Assembly: GCA_038501625.1 (NCBI GenBank)
Contig: JAZAYU010000200.1
Span: 496,001 to 560,000, forward strand
Direction of reading: 5' to 3'
Source: Corbicula japonica
Taxonomy: Eukaryota > Mollusca > Bivalvia > Venerida > Cyrenidae
DNA length: 64,000 nt
Positions 29,463 through 40,235 of this stretch are shown here, piece by piece. How positions within the stretch are numbered: the stretch's first letter is position 1; every line of letters starts with the position of its first letter. Below the pieces are notes generated by a model, which made no database searches, was not told the DNA's origin, and saw nothing but the letters and a program-made list of their open reading frames with translations. A program made the position numbers and the translations under genes.

Positions 29463-29648
29463 GCTGTGGTATCATTATATTTCGCGATGGTTTAAAATTC
29501 ACTTATTTCGCGCTAGGTAAAGTGAGCGAAATCAAACTCTAGCTCAATCAAACCATTATATAGCCTATAGTTAATTCCCGCGCAAAAATGTAATTCATGT
29601 CTTTTGCGCGAAATTTGACCCTCGCGAAATAACATGATACCACAGTAA
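29463..29648. mobile_element. MITE with TACTGTGGTATCAT ends, copy 3
   Basis: GCTGTGGTATCATTATATTTCGCG at the left and CGCGAAATAACATGATACCACAGTA at the right, with the interior CGCGCTAGGTAAA as in the copies at 12.3 and 12.8 kb. It lies 130 bp after the GPCR stop, within a probable 3' UTR. Confidence 0.8.
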
Positions 29649-29910
29649 ATGTCAGTGATATAAAATCACATTTGAGAACTTGGGTCCAGGCAGACCAGCT
29701 TGTAAATTACTATAAATTGGACTGGTCTATATAAGCAGGTGGTCTTTATTTTATGTATAAATTGTTGGAATTACTGATGCGGCACAGATCATTTGGACTT
29801 CACTGCCTTTAGAACTAACGCAAAGAATTTTCAATGCGGATAATCACTATTCTAATACCGTATAAATAATTAAGGTCGCATAAAAACTTTTGCAAATTTT
29901 GTTTATATAA

Positions 29911-29916
29911 AATAAA
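29911..29916 (+). terminator. candidate polyadenylation signal
   Basis: AATAAA about 580 bp after the stop of the first GPCR, in AT-rich sequence. It is the nearest canonical hexamer I noticed on this strand; there is no transcript evidence. Confidence 0.3.
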
Positions 29917-32690
29917 GAATTTCTAGAACGTTTAGTAGCCTTTGAAAATTTACAGCAGAAATTTGATTATCCACCTATTAGAGAACTCCTAAAACGCCTT
30001 TCCAATAAACAGTTTCGCAGTCCTGTACGAGTTACTTCCCGTGACCAGATATCAACCCAAAACGAGGCTTCACAGGAAAGCTGAACTATCGGACTATGGC
30101 TTAAGCACTTAAGGCCTAACATAATCCATTAAATTTCAGGTGTGTAATCGTCGCCGACGGTCGAAAATAAGTTACTGGTCTGTTATTCTAGTCAGACATT
30201 TTTATTTTCACTATTTGTTAGATATTTGCATTTTTAATATTGTAAGAACATGTACCCTTCTTGTTGATAGTGGGCAGTATGAGACGCGATTCGGATAAAC
30301 GTGAGTATTAATGTTACGAATTTCTATACAGCATTTTCATCTTTATGTATTTTATACTTAAAATTATATTTAACTGGTATGAAATTCGCAAATTGCTAAG
30401 ACTGGTAATGTACTATACTCCGGAAATTGTGACATGTCAACATTCGGTTACAGTATCTACGTTATACTTGTACTCATCTATTACTTGAATTCATCGTACC
30501 GTTAATGTTCAACGAACAAATAATTTTGAATTTTTGAAAACGTCACATATACTTCACAAGCAAAAATACGGTACGATTGATTCAGTCTTGAAATTAAGAA
30601 GGATCAATAAGGTTATCTGATTGTTCGTTTACGTAAGAGTATCATTCATAGAATAAAATTCAAGGATTCTGATGCTGGCTTCTAATAAAGATGGAGATGC
30701 CTGCTTCAAATAATGATGGGAACATTTATATTAACATTAAGACTGCTAAGGTTTGAAATTCTGTCATTTTGGCGTAAACGCTCAATCGCTTGATTGAATA
30801 TTTATAAAATGTTCTGCTAAGATGAGTTTCTTATTGATGTCTTATGGTTCTACTTGTCGTATTAAGGATTAATAATTCATATAACTGCTATATCAAATAC
30901 TTTTGATACCCGATTCAGTAATTAAGGATTTCGATATACTTATTAATTGGGAGGTGGAGGTACATAAAAAAGTAAACCGATCTCTATTGGTCAGTGATAT
31001 CTTCTTCTTAGTAATTGACAGGGGACCCCTTGTGCGCGACAATTTGGCATTTTTATGACATGCCGCTTTCAAAATCAATCGCAGCCGGCATGTCAGTAGT
31101 TGATAAGACACGCTAAGCCGGAAACGACACTCAATTTATCCGTGGATAGATCACAGGCTGTTAGTTTAAGTCGTTTAAAGTAAACCTTGGCGCGAGGAAT
31201 GACTTTACACTTTTAGTCAAATTAGATTTGTTGTTTTATATATAAACTATTCTTGATAAAAAAAATTCATTACGCTGATGTGTTATTACTAATTCAACGA
31301 TAAACGACAAAATATATTTTAAAAAAGAAATTTCTTGATGAAAAACGAAAGTTGTAGGTACATGTTCCCTATTACATTATTACAGCGAGCAATACTTTTT
31401 CCTGTATAGTAGTCACGTGACTGAATAGGGGAGGTAACCGAAAAAATCACCGAATTATTGGAAAGGCGTATAGTTAATGTATTAAAGGCCAGTTACTATT
31501 ATGCTTGAATATTATTTTTCTTATATTGAGCAGAGCATTTCCATTGCAATTTCATTATTTCATAGCTAGCGATATTATGTTCATTGCCATTTGTCAATGC
31601 TTAATCGCCGGGATATGTTATGTTCATAGTTATTGGTTAATACTGTAACGCTATCGATTTTATGTTTATAAATGCCCATTGGCCAATGCTTCATCGCTAG
31701 AATTGTTATGTTCATACCCATTTAGACAATGCTTCATAGCTAGAAATGTTATGTACGTAGCAATTGGTCAATTAGTACACGATGCACAAATTTTCTTGCA
31801 TACCATATACACGTATTTATTTTACATTTTTTCATGCAAGAAGTGAATAACTTGGGACACGTCACGGGAATAGGTGTCTTCTGTGATATCTTTTGGCATC
31901 TTTTTATTTTGAAAGAACTTACTTTTTTATTATTTTCTTGAAACTACCGACAATAGATTTTATGACGACTGTATAATGCCAAGTCTAACGCAAAATGCGT
32001 GAACAAGCATGTTGTTTGTTCATCTTTATGACGTCATTCCAAGGATTAACATCAAGTGTCCAAAGCCATCTTTTTCCGTGCCGTGTCCAATAATGTATCT
32101 AACAGTTACATGTTGTTAGTGATACATGTATTTTGTTTTCATTTCGTTTTCCTTTTTGAAGATAGATAGCTCCTGCTTATGAGCATCATTCTTTCAATGT
32201 CAGAGCAAAATAAAGAACATTTATTAGTAGATTGTGTATTGAAGATTTGTTGATTATGCTCATATTTTGCATAGAGAAGACTATGGATGCATAAAATTCG
32301 CTTTTTGTAGTCTGGCCATGTTTAGTAAGCCTGTTAAAGCCTAGCCTATTCACAGTTCAGGGCTGGATACTTTAGTGCCTCAAATGTGGTTAATATTAAT
32401 TTTACTATTATGTAAAACCTCTAAAGCCTGAACAGGAGCGAATTTCACCGAAATTTGGAACAAAGAACTTTTTAGGACCTGTTGTGAGTAAATTTAAGTG
32501 TTAGTAACGCTTTAACAACTTTTGCTTTAAAATTTCGTACGTTGACTGTGTAAGAACTTTACATCACATTAACATTGTTAACATGTCCTCTACAATTTTA
32601 ATTATAATTTTTTTTTATTTCGTCCGGGAACGTGACCATGCACCTTTAAAATTAAATTCTGTTGAAACAATCTAAACTGATCACATTCCA
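29917..32690. other. intergenic sequence between the two GPCR genes, part 1
   Basis: No convincing gene was found. Notable bits: GTCACGTGAC near 31415; TTGGGACACGTCACGGGAATAGGTGTCTTC (31851-31880) is related to 12500-12530, so it is part of an old repeat; three phrases like AATGTTATGTTCAT..CATTGGTCAATGCTTCATCGCTAG (31570-31770) form a weak tandem repeat of about 70-80 bp. Confidence 0.4.
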
Positions 32691-32694
32691 TATC

Positions 32695-32905
32695 AGTTTC
32701 AACAAGGGCGGTTCCAGAGGGGTCTCAGTGGGGTTGCTAGAACCCCTTTTATGGGAGGCAATATTTAATTATCATGAGGATTTTCGACAGAAAGTTGTAA
32801 ATTATTATAACTACCTTAGGACCGCCAGAAAACGAACCCTTTCAGGAAATCTTGTATCTGACACAGCAGAAAAAAGCATTTTTTTTCCAAAAGTTCCCGT
32901 AAAAT
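32695..32905. repeat. dispersed repeat (GGTTCCAGAGGGGTCTCAGTG), copy 2
   Basis: Alignable by eye with 17419-17605: both have CCAGAGGGG, GTTGCT.GAACCC, GCAATATT, ATGAGGATTTT/ATGGGGATTTT and CAGAAAGTTG. The open frame across it is a by-product. Confidence 0.6.
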
Positions 32906-35150
32906 AGTACTAAAAACGTATATATTTGCCTCTGTAAATATCGCAGTTATTCAAATAATGGCTCATTAATACAATAACGCATATATTATTATGTAAGGGA
33001 AAGTGAACGCTGCAAAGAGTTTACTTAACTCCAAACACAGTGATCTTTCTTTGTGGCTAAGTGAATAATCGGAGAAAATTTAGATAATTATTTTTTAAGC
33101 TAGACTAGCCACTGGTCTGATAAAAAGTTTGTTTGTCTTTTTATATTTTTATGTTTTACAATAAGATGTTTATTGTTGCCAGTCCATTTTCTATTCTACT
33201 TCATTTAGAGAGACCTGTATTATCAGAGAGGGGTGTAGACTGGCTTAAGATTAATAGTTTGAAATTAAAGAGAACAAAATACTTCATAGCCTGAAATCCA
33301 GACAATCTGCGCTCTTAATTGGGGAAATGATAAGCCTGCTACGTTTAAATTAAGTGTTTTTGATGATTTACATTTGTGAGAACTTTATTTAGGTAATTAA
33401 TGTACAATGTCTGACACTTATTAAGCGATTAAGCTGTATAGTATGTCATAATTTTGTATGTGTGAATTATAAACAGAATTTTAAGTAGTAAATGAGATAC
33501 AAGGAGAAGAAACTTTGAAATCACAGAATAGACACAAGACATGTGAAAATATTGCAAACTCAGTTCAATTAAGCTAGTTCAAATGCAAATTACTGTCTGT
33601 GGCATCAAGCTCCCCTAAAGCCAATGTTGTAACAGTTTAGATCCATCCCAATTGGTAAGCAGAAAAAAGTCTTAACAGATTTGGACAGCCTTATACAGCA
33701 GCCTGAGGGTCTATCCATAATAAAAGACTGCGCCAGAGTCTATTTTCCGGACTCCAAAAATTAGCCGAAACTCAATTTTCCACAGTGATCTCCCTTTCCG
33801 GAAGCAGACGCAATGTATAGAACACAGATCACGGTCCTAGACATTACTGATCTGGGTTTTAGGAGGCAGTAAAGAGTTTGTAGCCATAGATGCGAATTGG
33901 TCAAATTTGAAGATAAGAGGTAAGTGGGCAAACTGTAAGCTTCATGGCACTTTAAAATATTTATAGATGCTATATTTGCAGTTTCACATCTGTAGCTAGG
34001 ATCCCCAAAAATTGCCTGACATGCTCTTTTTGACCTTGACACTTTCAGTGTGAGGCAGGTGCTTGGAAATGCGAAACTAATACATTTCTGGCTCTGCCTT
34101 CAGTGTAACTTGCAATTCTCAAGGGGCATACAAACAAGTGTGAGTAGTTCAAAATCTTGGTGGTTATGGTATATTTTGAGTATGATTTAATGAAACAGTA
34201 GGGATTTTACCATGTGTGAGCGGCAAGCATTTATTTTGGATGTTGGCAATAAGAAAGCTGTGAACTGATGGATGTTTGAAATTTTGCCTCTTCGGCCGAC
34301 CAGTTTTCACGACCAGAATTTGAAAGTTAATGGTGCTTAAAAATCAACTGATATGATTTGAATATAATTTTGCTTTGTTTTCATAAACTGAATGTCATTG
34401 TGATGTCAGTTATGTGCCCTTTCTGTTTCAGGTATGTGCTAGTAGGGAGCAAGTGGACTTGTCGTGTCGGCTGTGATTCTTTACTGCCGCCTTTTATACA
34501 TTGGAAGCAGAAGATGCAAATGCGATCATGTTCGAATGGAAAAACTGAACCAAAGAAAATATATTTTTGTTGACATTCAGTTTTATACACTACTTACTTG
34601 AGATGAGCACTAAAATTGATTCACTTCATGATTGATTGTAAATTCGTAATACTCGTTTAAATAACTTTGAAAAAAAAGGATCTTGTGGAAAATTTCCCCT
34701 GAAGAGAACACGAGTAAATATCTCTTTAAAAAGTAACATAAGCTTTGCGCCCAGACTTTAGATGTAAAATTTGTGAGAAAGTGTCTTACTGGTGTGAAAG
34801 ATTCTTCATTTGCGATTTCGGCATGCCATATAAATCTGTCTATTTTTTTTTAAAAAATAGGCGGATGCCAAAACCAAATACAGGTCTATAGATTGATGAA
34901 TCTACATTTATTTCTCTCTATCGGTTTCTTTTGTCCTCATGTTAGCAAAATTTAAACACACATATGTTTAACTGCTGAAGTGACTATTGAGCGTTAATGC
35001 ACCATTTTCAAGTTGCATTGGATTTATAGAACAAAGCCTTCCGCGTGGAACCATTTTGTGAAATAAATTCAGTTACTTCATGAAACTTAAAACATTATTT
35101 GCCCTTCTGGTTTTATGAAATGCCACCACATTGGAAATGACTACCCCGTC

Positions 35151-35181
<31 letters not shown>

Positions 35182-35237
35182 ATGATGGTGCACACTTATT
35201 AATGTCCCGAATTTAAAAGTTGTCAGTCACACGCCAT
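32906..35237. other. intergenic sequence, part 2
   Basis: No gene supported. Short open frames near 33.8-34.0 kb (minus) and 34.4-34.6 kb (plus) lack splice context or family resemblance. A run of about 20 G lies at 35161-35181. Confidence 0.4.
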
Positions 35238-35380
35238 TTAACCCTTTCCTCCATAGATACACCTTTATTGCGAGGGCGAACAGTGTAGATCCAGATCAGA
35301 CGGCACGGATGTGCTGGCTGATCTGGATCTACACTGGTCACACATGCGTAAAAATGCGTTTATATGGAGGAAACGGTTAA
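35238..35380. mobile_element. TTAA palindromic MITE, compact internally deleted copy
   Basis: 143 bp, with TTAACCCTTTCCTCCATAG and CATATAAACGCATT-type right half ending GGAGGAAACGGTTAA. The middle of the standard element is absent, leaving a short hairpin. It is one of only two copies outside the coiled-coil gene region. Confidence 0.85.
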
Positions 35381-36951
35381 GCAATGACAGTATCATTTAC
35401 CGATCATGAATTTTACAAATTATAAATACTCGCAAACTTTACTGTTATCAAGTAGTCCAAACACTCCAGCAGACTCTTAACTGTTTAGAAGATTTTCAAT
35501 AATTTATAGTTAATGTGAATTTATTGATAATAAGCTGTTCAAGAGGACCAGGTTAGGTGGGTAAATATTTACACTGAGATACTTCGATCATGCAGTAACC
35601 TCTAAAGAGCCGATAAGATTATAGCCCAAACTATGTTTGCGGTGTTCGATAAACGACGACGACGACGACAACAACAACAACAACAAAATCCATCGGGTTC
35701 TAATGATGGTTACAACTCATGGATATAATATCTTTCAATTTTATTATTTCTTTAACTCGGTAAGAACTTAGAAGTATTTGTTTTGAGCAGTTTCCCCTGC
35801 GAGAATTACTCGGAAAGTTTAACATGAGAAAATTGATTCTGTAACTAGTTATCGAATATCGAATGATTCAAAACATTATTCTTACACTCACCTTGAACTT
35901 TGATGTTTAAAGTTCTTCGTGCTCTTGAAACTATTTATATTACAATGAAAAACATTTGCTCTGGGATGGATCTAAAAACTGACTATAAGGAATCGGACTG
36001 TGCAAAATATGTTGACTGCAATTGCTGACGTGAACGTACGTATTGCAACGAGTTTCTAGTACAATCAAACAGGCCGTGGTTATAGGACGGTATATGTAAC
36101 ACGTTTTAAAATATCACACTCGTGAGAAAACATGACACCGCATTAATGGACAGTGTAACCTATACATTCAGCAAGTAATTAAGAACCGGACACTTTATAA
36201 CTTAAAAAAAAACCTAATGAATTATATATGCATAAAGTATATTTTCTCACCCACTCCTAAAAGGCTGCCTTAAGACTAAAACACTACAGATCAGAAGACC
36301 AAGTTTTGTTGTTAGACTTTAATGATTTGATAGTTGTTTTCAAAGTTCCTTTTTCATCTTTTTACGTTGTTTATGTTGTGTGGCGGCCGTAAAACGTCGC
36401 CCCGTACATTTAATTAGTGATGCTCTGAAAGGTCTTAAACACGTTACTTTAATTTGTGTAAATATTGATCCTGAAGCTAAAGGGCGTGGACAGTGATTTG
36501 CCTTTTCTGCTCATGAACAGGCTAAATGAAACATAGCCTGCAATATTTTTTTATATTTGTCATGTCCGGTGGTTTTAAATTTCTTTTTTCATCTATATAA
36601 TCATTTACACTTTTTGTCGGTCTCCCTTACTTGTTTTTGGCATCTTTGGTGTTATTCGTTGACTATGTACCGATTCCAAAATGCAGCCCTAGTCTTGGAA
36701 CACTCGGGAAAAGTTTAAGTAACTGTTAAATTTTTATTATAAGTAAAATACTAGTATCTTATCACAAATTAAAGCTTTTTTACAGATTAATGTCACAATA
36801 TGAATCTTTAATTTTTATAATCTTTCTCATGTGAAATATTTGTTTAACTCCGCTTATCTTGCATCGCTATCATCCATTCAAGTGTTTTCCAAACACATAA
36901 ACACATTTTGTAAATAAAATAATCTTGCTTAGGCAATAGAAAAAAATATTT
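35381..36951. other. intergenic sequence, part 3
   Basis: Contains GACGAC/AACAACAAC triplets at 35647-35687. Sequence at 36340-36440 (CCGTAAAACGTCGCCCCGTACATTTAATTAGTG) resembles 61500-61560 and 58780-58810, so it belongs to a retroelement-associated repeat. No gene seen. Confidence 0.4.
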
Positions 36952-37171
36952 TAGATTCTCATCCCCGCCCGCCACTGTCCAAAACCAGCCCCCCGCCCCC
37001 CCCCCCCCCCCCCCTTCAAAAAAAAAAATATTGGTAAAAAAATCGAAACATATTCTGTTCCGGACAGAACGGATTTTAGACCATCCCGAAATACCTTCTT
37101 AAAAAATATAAATTAAAAAGTGCCCACCCGCCCTCATGGCCCTTTTTTCCCAAAATCCGGATGAGAATCTA
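36952..37171. mobile_element. MITE with TAGATTCTCATCC ends, copy 1
   Basis: TAGATTCTCATCCCCGCCC at the left and AAATCCGGATGAGAATCTA at the right. The interior has CCACTGTCCAAAACC, a poly-C run (36994-37013), AAACATATTCTGTTCCG and ACAGAACGG..TTTTAGACCATCC. A second copy lies at 52149-52352. Confidence 0.8.
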
Positions 37172-37880
37172 ATAAAAAAATTTTTCTCTGGCCTTATTTG
37201 ATTGCAATTGCTTTTTGTATTTTTGCATCAGTGCATGCTCGTTGACGCATGTAATGTTGCAGTGTTTATACTGTTTGATTTTAATATTTCGTAGGTCTTA
37301 TTATATTGAAAGTCACAACTAGTAATAAATTAAGTTTGAATTGAATTGAATAAGTGTATAATTAATGTAGTCATCAAAAGAGTATCGTTTACCCTTACTG
37401 TAACGCGAAGGAAGTGCCTGCATTTTAAAGTTGCTAAGTATTGTGGGTAAACGCTAATCTGCAAAGCATGCATTAAACATAACTCAATTAATTATTGAAA
37501 ATTAATTGGAGCAGCACCCAGGCTACCTCATTATATCAGCTTAGCAACGCAGTCGTTGATCAATAGGGACAATGGTATTTTGTGTATCTTTTCATTGTCA
37601 GTTTATTTCCTCATTTCGGACCAGGAAGTCACCGTGTCAGGTAGAAAAAGTAAGATAAAAACCCCTAAAATTCACTAATAGGAATTGATATAAACACTGA
37701 AATCGGGGTGTCTTGTGCGATATTTGGAATTTTATATCTAGCCCAAGGAATAAAATGATAAAAACAGCCATATGTTCAATAAAATTGCAAAAAGAGACAT
37801 TAGAAGGTGACATTCAGTTTACAATTGCAAGAAGAGAGGTTAAAATTTCATCTTCAGATTGATAATTCGGACCGGAAATT
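37172..37880. promoter_or_regulatory. upstream region of the second GPCR
   Basis: Should contain the promoter and leader. I saw no clear TATA box at a good distance. AAGAGAGGTTAAAATTTC precedes the ATG. GCAAGAAGAGAG/GCAAAAAGAGACATTAGAAG at 37786-37838 is a short imperfect direct repeat. Confidence 0.3.
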
Positions 37881-39185
37881 ATGAATTTAACGGAGGAAGA
37901 ATTGCATAAACTGGTGGACGATCTGAATTGGGATTTTAACAGGTGCGTTTTACCAGTAACCGTGTTCATTGGACTAGAAACTGCAATTGGATTGATCGGT
38001 AACTTCCTGGTGATCTACGTAGTGGTGCGTTACTACAAACCTTCCAACTTTAAATACTTCGTCCTTTGTCTGGCGGTTATTGACGTCACTTGCTGCATCA
38101 TAACCATGCCTAGTGAGATGAATTCACAAACCCGTTGGTACGAGTATTCGAGTAAATATTGGTGCAAATTCAAATCATTCAGTAACGTGTTCACAGTCGT
38201 TGCCGAGGCACTGTGTTTATTAACGATCGCTGTAGACCGATACCGGAAGGTGTGTCAGCCATTACAGTGGCAAATCAAGCCAAGGTTCGCCAAGTATTGG
38301 TGTTTCTTTCTCTTCCCGGTAGCGCTTCTATTTGCTCTTCCAACTTTATTCCTGTGGGGACTTCGTACAACTTCAACGGAATATAACGGTGTAAAGATTA
38401 ATTATACATTTTGTGAAAAAGATGCAGAGTTTTACGAAACCAATTATCCGTTAATACATCTTTCAAGTGTAGCAACTTTTGTGTGTATCTTGCTAATTGC
38501 TATGCTAGCACAGTACATTGCAGTAGCAAGGACTCTGCTTGGCAAAAGGATGGGTCGGGCTAACTCCAGCTCTCCAATGGTTAACTCTACTGCAGCTGCA
38601 TCACAGAAGTCAAGCACGGACAGTTCAAAACCAGAAACTAAATCTTCTGAACTCGAAACATCTGACAACAGCAGTGACGTCAAAACAACTAACATCAGTG
38701 ACGTTCGATTTACAACAGGCTCCTGGTCCAGCGATGGGGATGATGTTGGGGTTCCGGAAAACGAGCCGGATCATTCATCAAACAATATACTGTCAACGAT
38801 TACGTCTGGAAAATTTCCTAATTCCCAGTCGTACAATGGGATTCCGACAGACGACACCGAACACGTTACCGGAGACGCACTTAAGTTCGCAGACCGTGTT
38901 AGGAGGAAGACCTTGATCATGTTCATTATCACCATAACGTTCATTTTAACAATTATTATTTACTTTGTTCTTATAAACATCATGGCAAGTTCCAATGATT
39001 ATCTGGAAACATTGAGCAACGACGCGAAAGCCGCGTATTTCTTCTTCTTACGTTTGTATTTCATAAACCACGCTGTCAATCCCATTGTGTATGGATTTCT
39101 TGATCCTCAATTCAAAGCTGGACTTAAGCGTATAAAGCAAAATATTGTTAAGATATTTTCCAAGAATGAACATGAACGCTCTTGA
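37881..39185 (+). CDS. class A GPCR, orphan, single-exon paralogue of the gene at 28007
   Basis: 434 residues in one exon; the first ATG in frame is used. Membrane segments are about residues 22-49, 57-80, 98-122, 138-160, 190-217, 342-368 and 384-405. Key residues: Asn41 (GN), Asp68 (LAVID), Cys95 and Cys178, DRY 119-121, NPIVY 400-404. Shared with the first GPCR almost word for word: NVFT.VAEALCLLTIA.DRYRKVCQP, CEKDA, RRKTLIM and YFFF.RLYF.NH. The third loop (218-338) is again long and Ser/Thr/Asp-rich but not conserved in sequence. It too lacks the TM5 Pro and the TM6 CWxP. The N-terminus is shorter (NLT glycosylation site at residue 2; NYT at 174). Same orientation and intronless structure fit local duplication. 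Ligand unknown. Confidence 0.92.
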   Translation: MNLTEEELHKLVDDLNWDFNRCVLPVTVFIGLETAIGLIGNFLVIYVVVRYYKPSNFKYFVLCLAVIDVTCCIITMPSEMNSQTRWYEYSSKYWCKFKSFSNVFTVVAEALCLLTIAVDRYRKVCQPLQWQIKPRFAKYWCFFLFPVALLFALPTLFLWGLRTTSTEYNGVKINYTFCEKDAEFYETNYPLIHLSSVATFVCILLIAMLAQYIAVARTLLGKRMGRANSSSPMVNSTAAASQKSSTDSSKPETKSSELETSDNSSDVKTTNISDVRFTTGSWSSDGDDVGVPENEPDHSSNNILSTITSGKFPNSQSYNGIPTDDTEHVTGDALKFADRVRRKTLIMFIITITFILTIIIYFVLINIMASSNDYLETLSNDAKAAYFFFLRLYFINHAVNPIVYGFLDPQFKAGLKRIKQNIVKIFSKNEHERS

Positions 39186-39192
39186 TTTTTTT

Positions 39193-39555
39193 GGTCTCAA
39201 AGTACACTCTCTTGCAGAGGTCCGCTATTTCAAGAGAAAGCTTAGTTTGATGGCTTGAAAAGTTTATTTTGTTGATTGTAGATGTAAATGTTCAATACAT
39301 AAAAGCATTGAATTAGAGTGCGTTAGTTTCCGCTTTCACAGCCTTATGAATTTCACGTGTGCACCGATTTTACTTTTTGGTTTAAAGATACACTCTCTTG
39401 CAGAGGTCCGCTATTTCAGGAGAAGCATACTTTAATGGTTTTAAACGTTATTTTCTGTTGGTTGTAGATGTAAATGCTCAATATATAAAAGCATTCAATC
39501 TGGAGTGCGTTAGTTTCTGCCTTCACAGCGTTATGAATTTCACATGTGCACCGTT
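39193..39555 (+). repeat. tandem duplication (about 186 bp x 2) just after the second GPCR stop
   Basis: Two head-to-tail copies start at about 39193 and 39379. Both carry ACACTCTCTTGCAGAGGTCC, TTGTAGATGTAAATG, ATAAAAGCATT, GAGTGCGTTAGTTTC and TTATGAATTTCAC. They begin 8 bp after the stop, so they lie in the 3' UTR. AATACATAAAAG/AATATATAAAAG could be weak poly(A) signals in each copy. Confidence 0.85.
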
Positions 39556-39915
39556 TGCATGAAGTTTCCTTGTCTTGTCTAACGACATTAATAATGGGGA
39601 AGTGTGAGAATTTCTTTTTAAAACAATAATTTAATGCACAAATATATGAAAAGGGAACTTTGAAAGCCACCGAAAACGACAAATATGAAAATATTGCAGG
39701 CTCGGTTTTATTGATTATGTGCGTACAAGGTACGCACATAAAATTCATATCATCGATAATTCAGAAACTAGATCCTTCACGACCGTCTTTAAATCTGTAA
39801 TAGATATTGTAGTTAATACATATAAGTAGAAAACGAAGGTTTCTAGAGAAAATATAGTGTTTTTAACAATGAACCGAAAATATAGTGTTTTAACAATAAA
39901 ATGTGTCTAATAAAC

Positions 39916-40217
39916 TTGCCTTTTCTAGCAAATTGATGTGAAATGTATGATTTGTCACTGATATCTAGAAAGTCTCGTGATGCCATTTTCTTAGCAAAAG
40001 TCACGATTTTACAGAAGAAGAAACTTGTCCTATTTCCAGTGAGCTGTTCCGCAGACATTGAAATATCAAACTCGGTAGGCTTTATGAAACATGGCTCATA
40101 ACTGATAAATGACTCCACGTCAACGATCTTGTTGAACTCCGTTCTAAAAGGGTTTTTGCTTGTTGGAATTTTATACGTTTGCCTGCTTGCTGGCACATCG
40201 GGTATGGTCGAATCCGA
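39916..40217 (-). CDS. probable internal exon, gene unassigned
   Basis: An open 302-nt block with a good acceptor (TTTTGTCAG at 40226-40218) and possible donor GCAA|GTTTATT at 39915. It encodes about 100 residues of balanced composition, starting SDSTIPDVPASRQTYKIP and including EPCFIKPTEFDISMS and NRTSFFFCK. I recognise no family. It is in the same orientation as the cadherin-like gene and could be an alternative or later exon of it, or belong to a separate gene further left. The open frame alone would run from 40235 to 39843. Confidence 0.45.
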
Positions 40218-40235
40218 CTGACAAAATATTGCCAA

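Noticed and set aside
34358..34573. Exon after CTGTTTCAG near 34432
   Set aside because: The acceptor is followed at once by GTATGT and the frame is short, Cys/Lys-rich and without a family resemblance.
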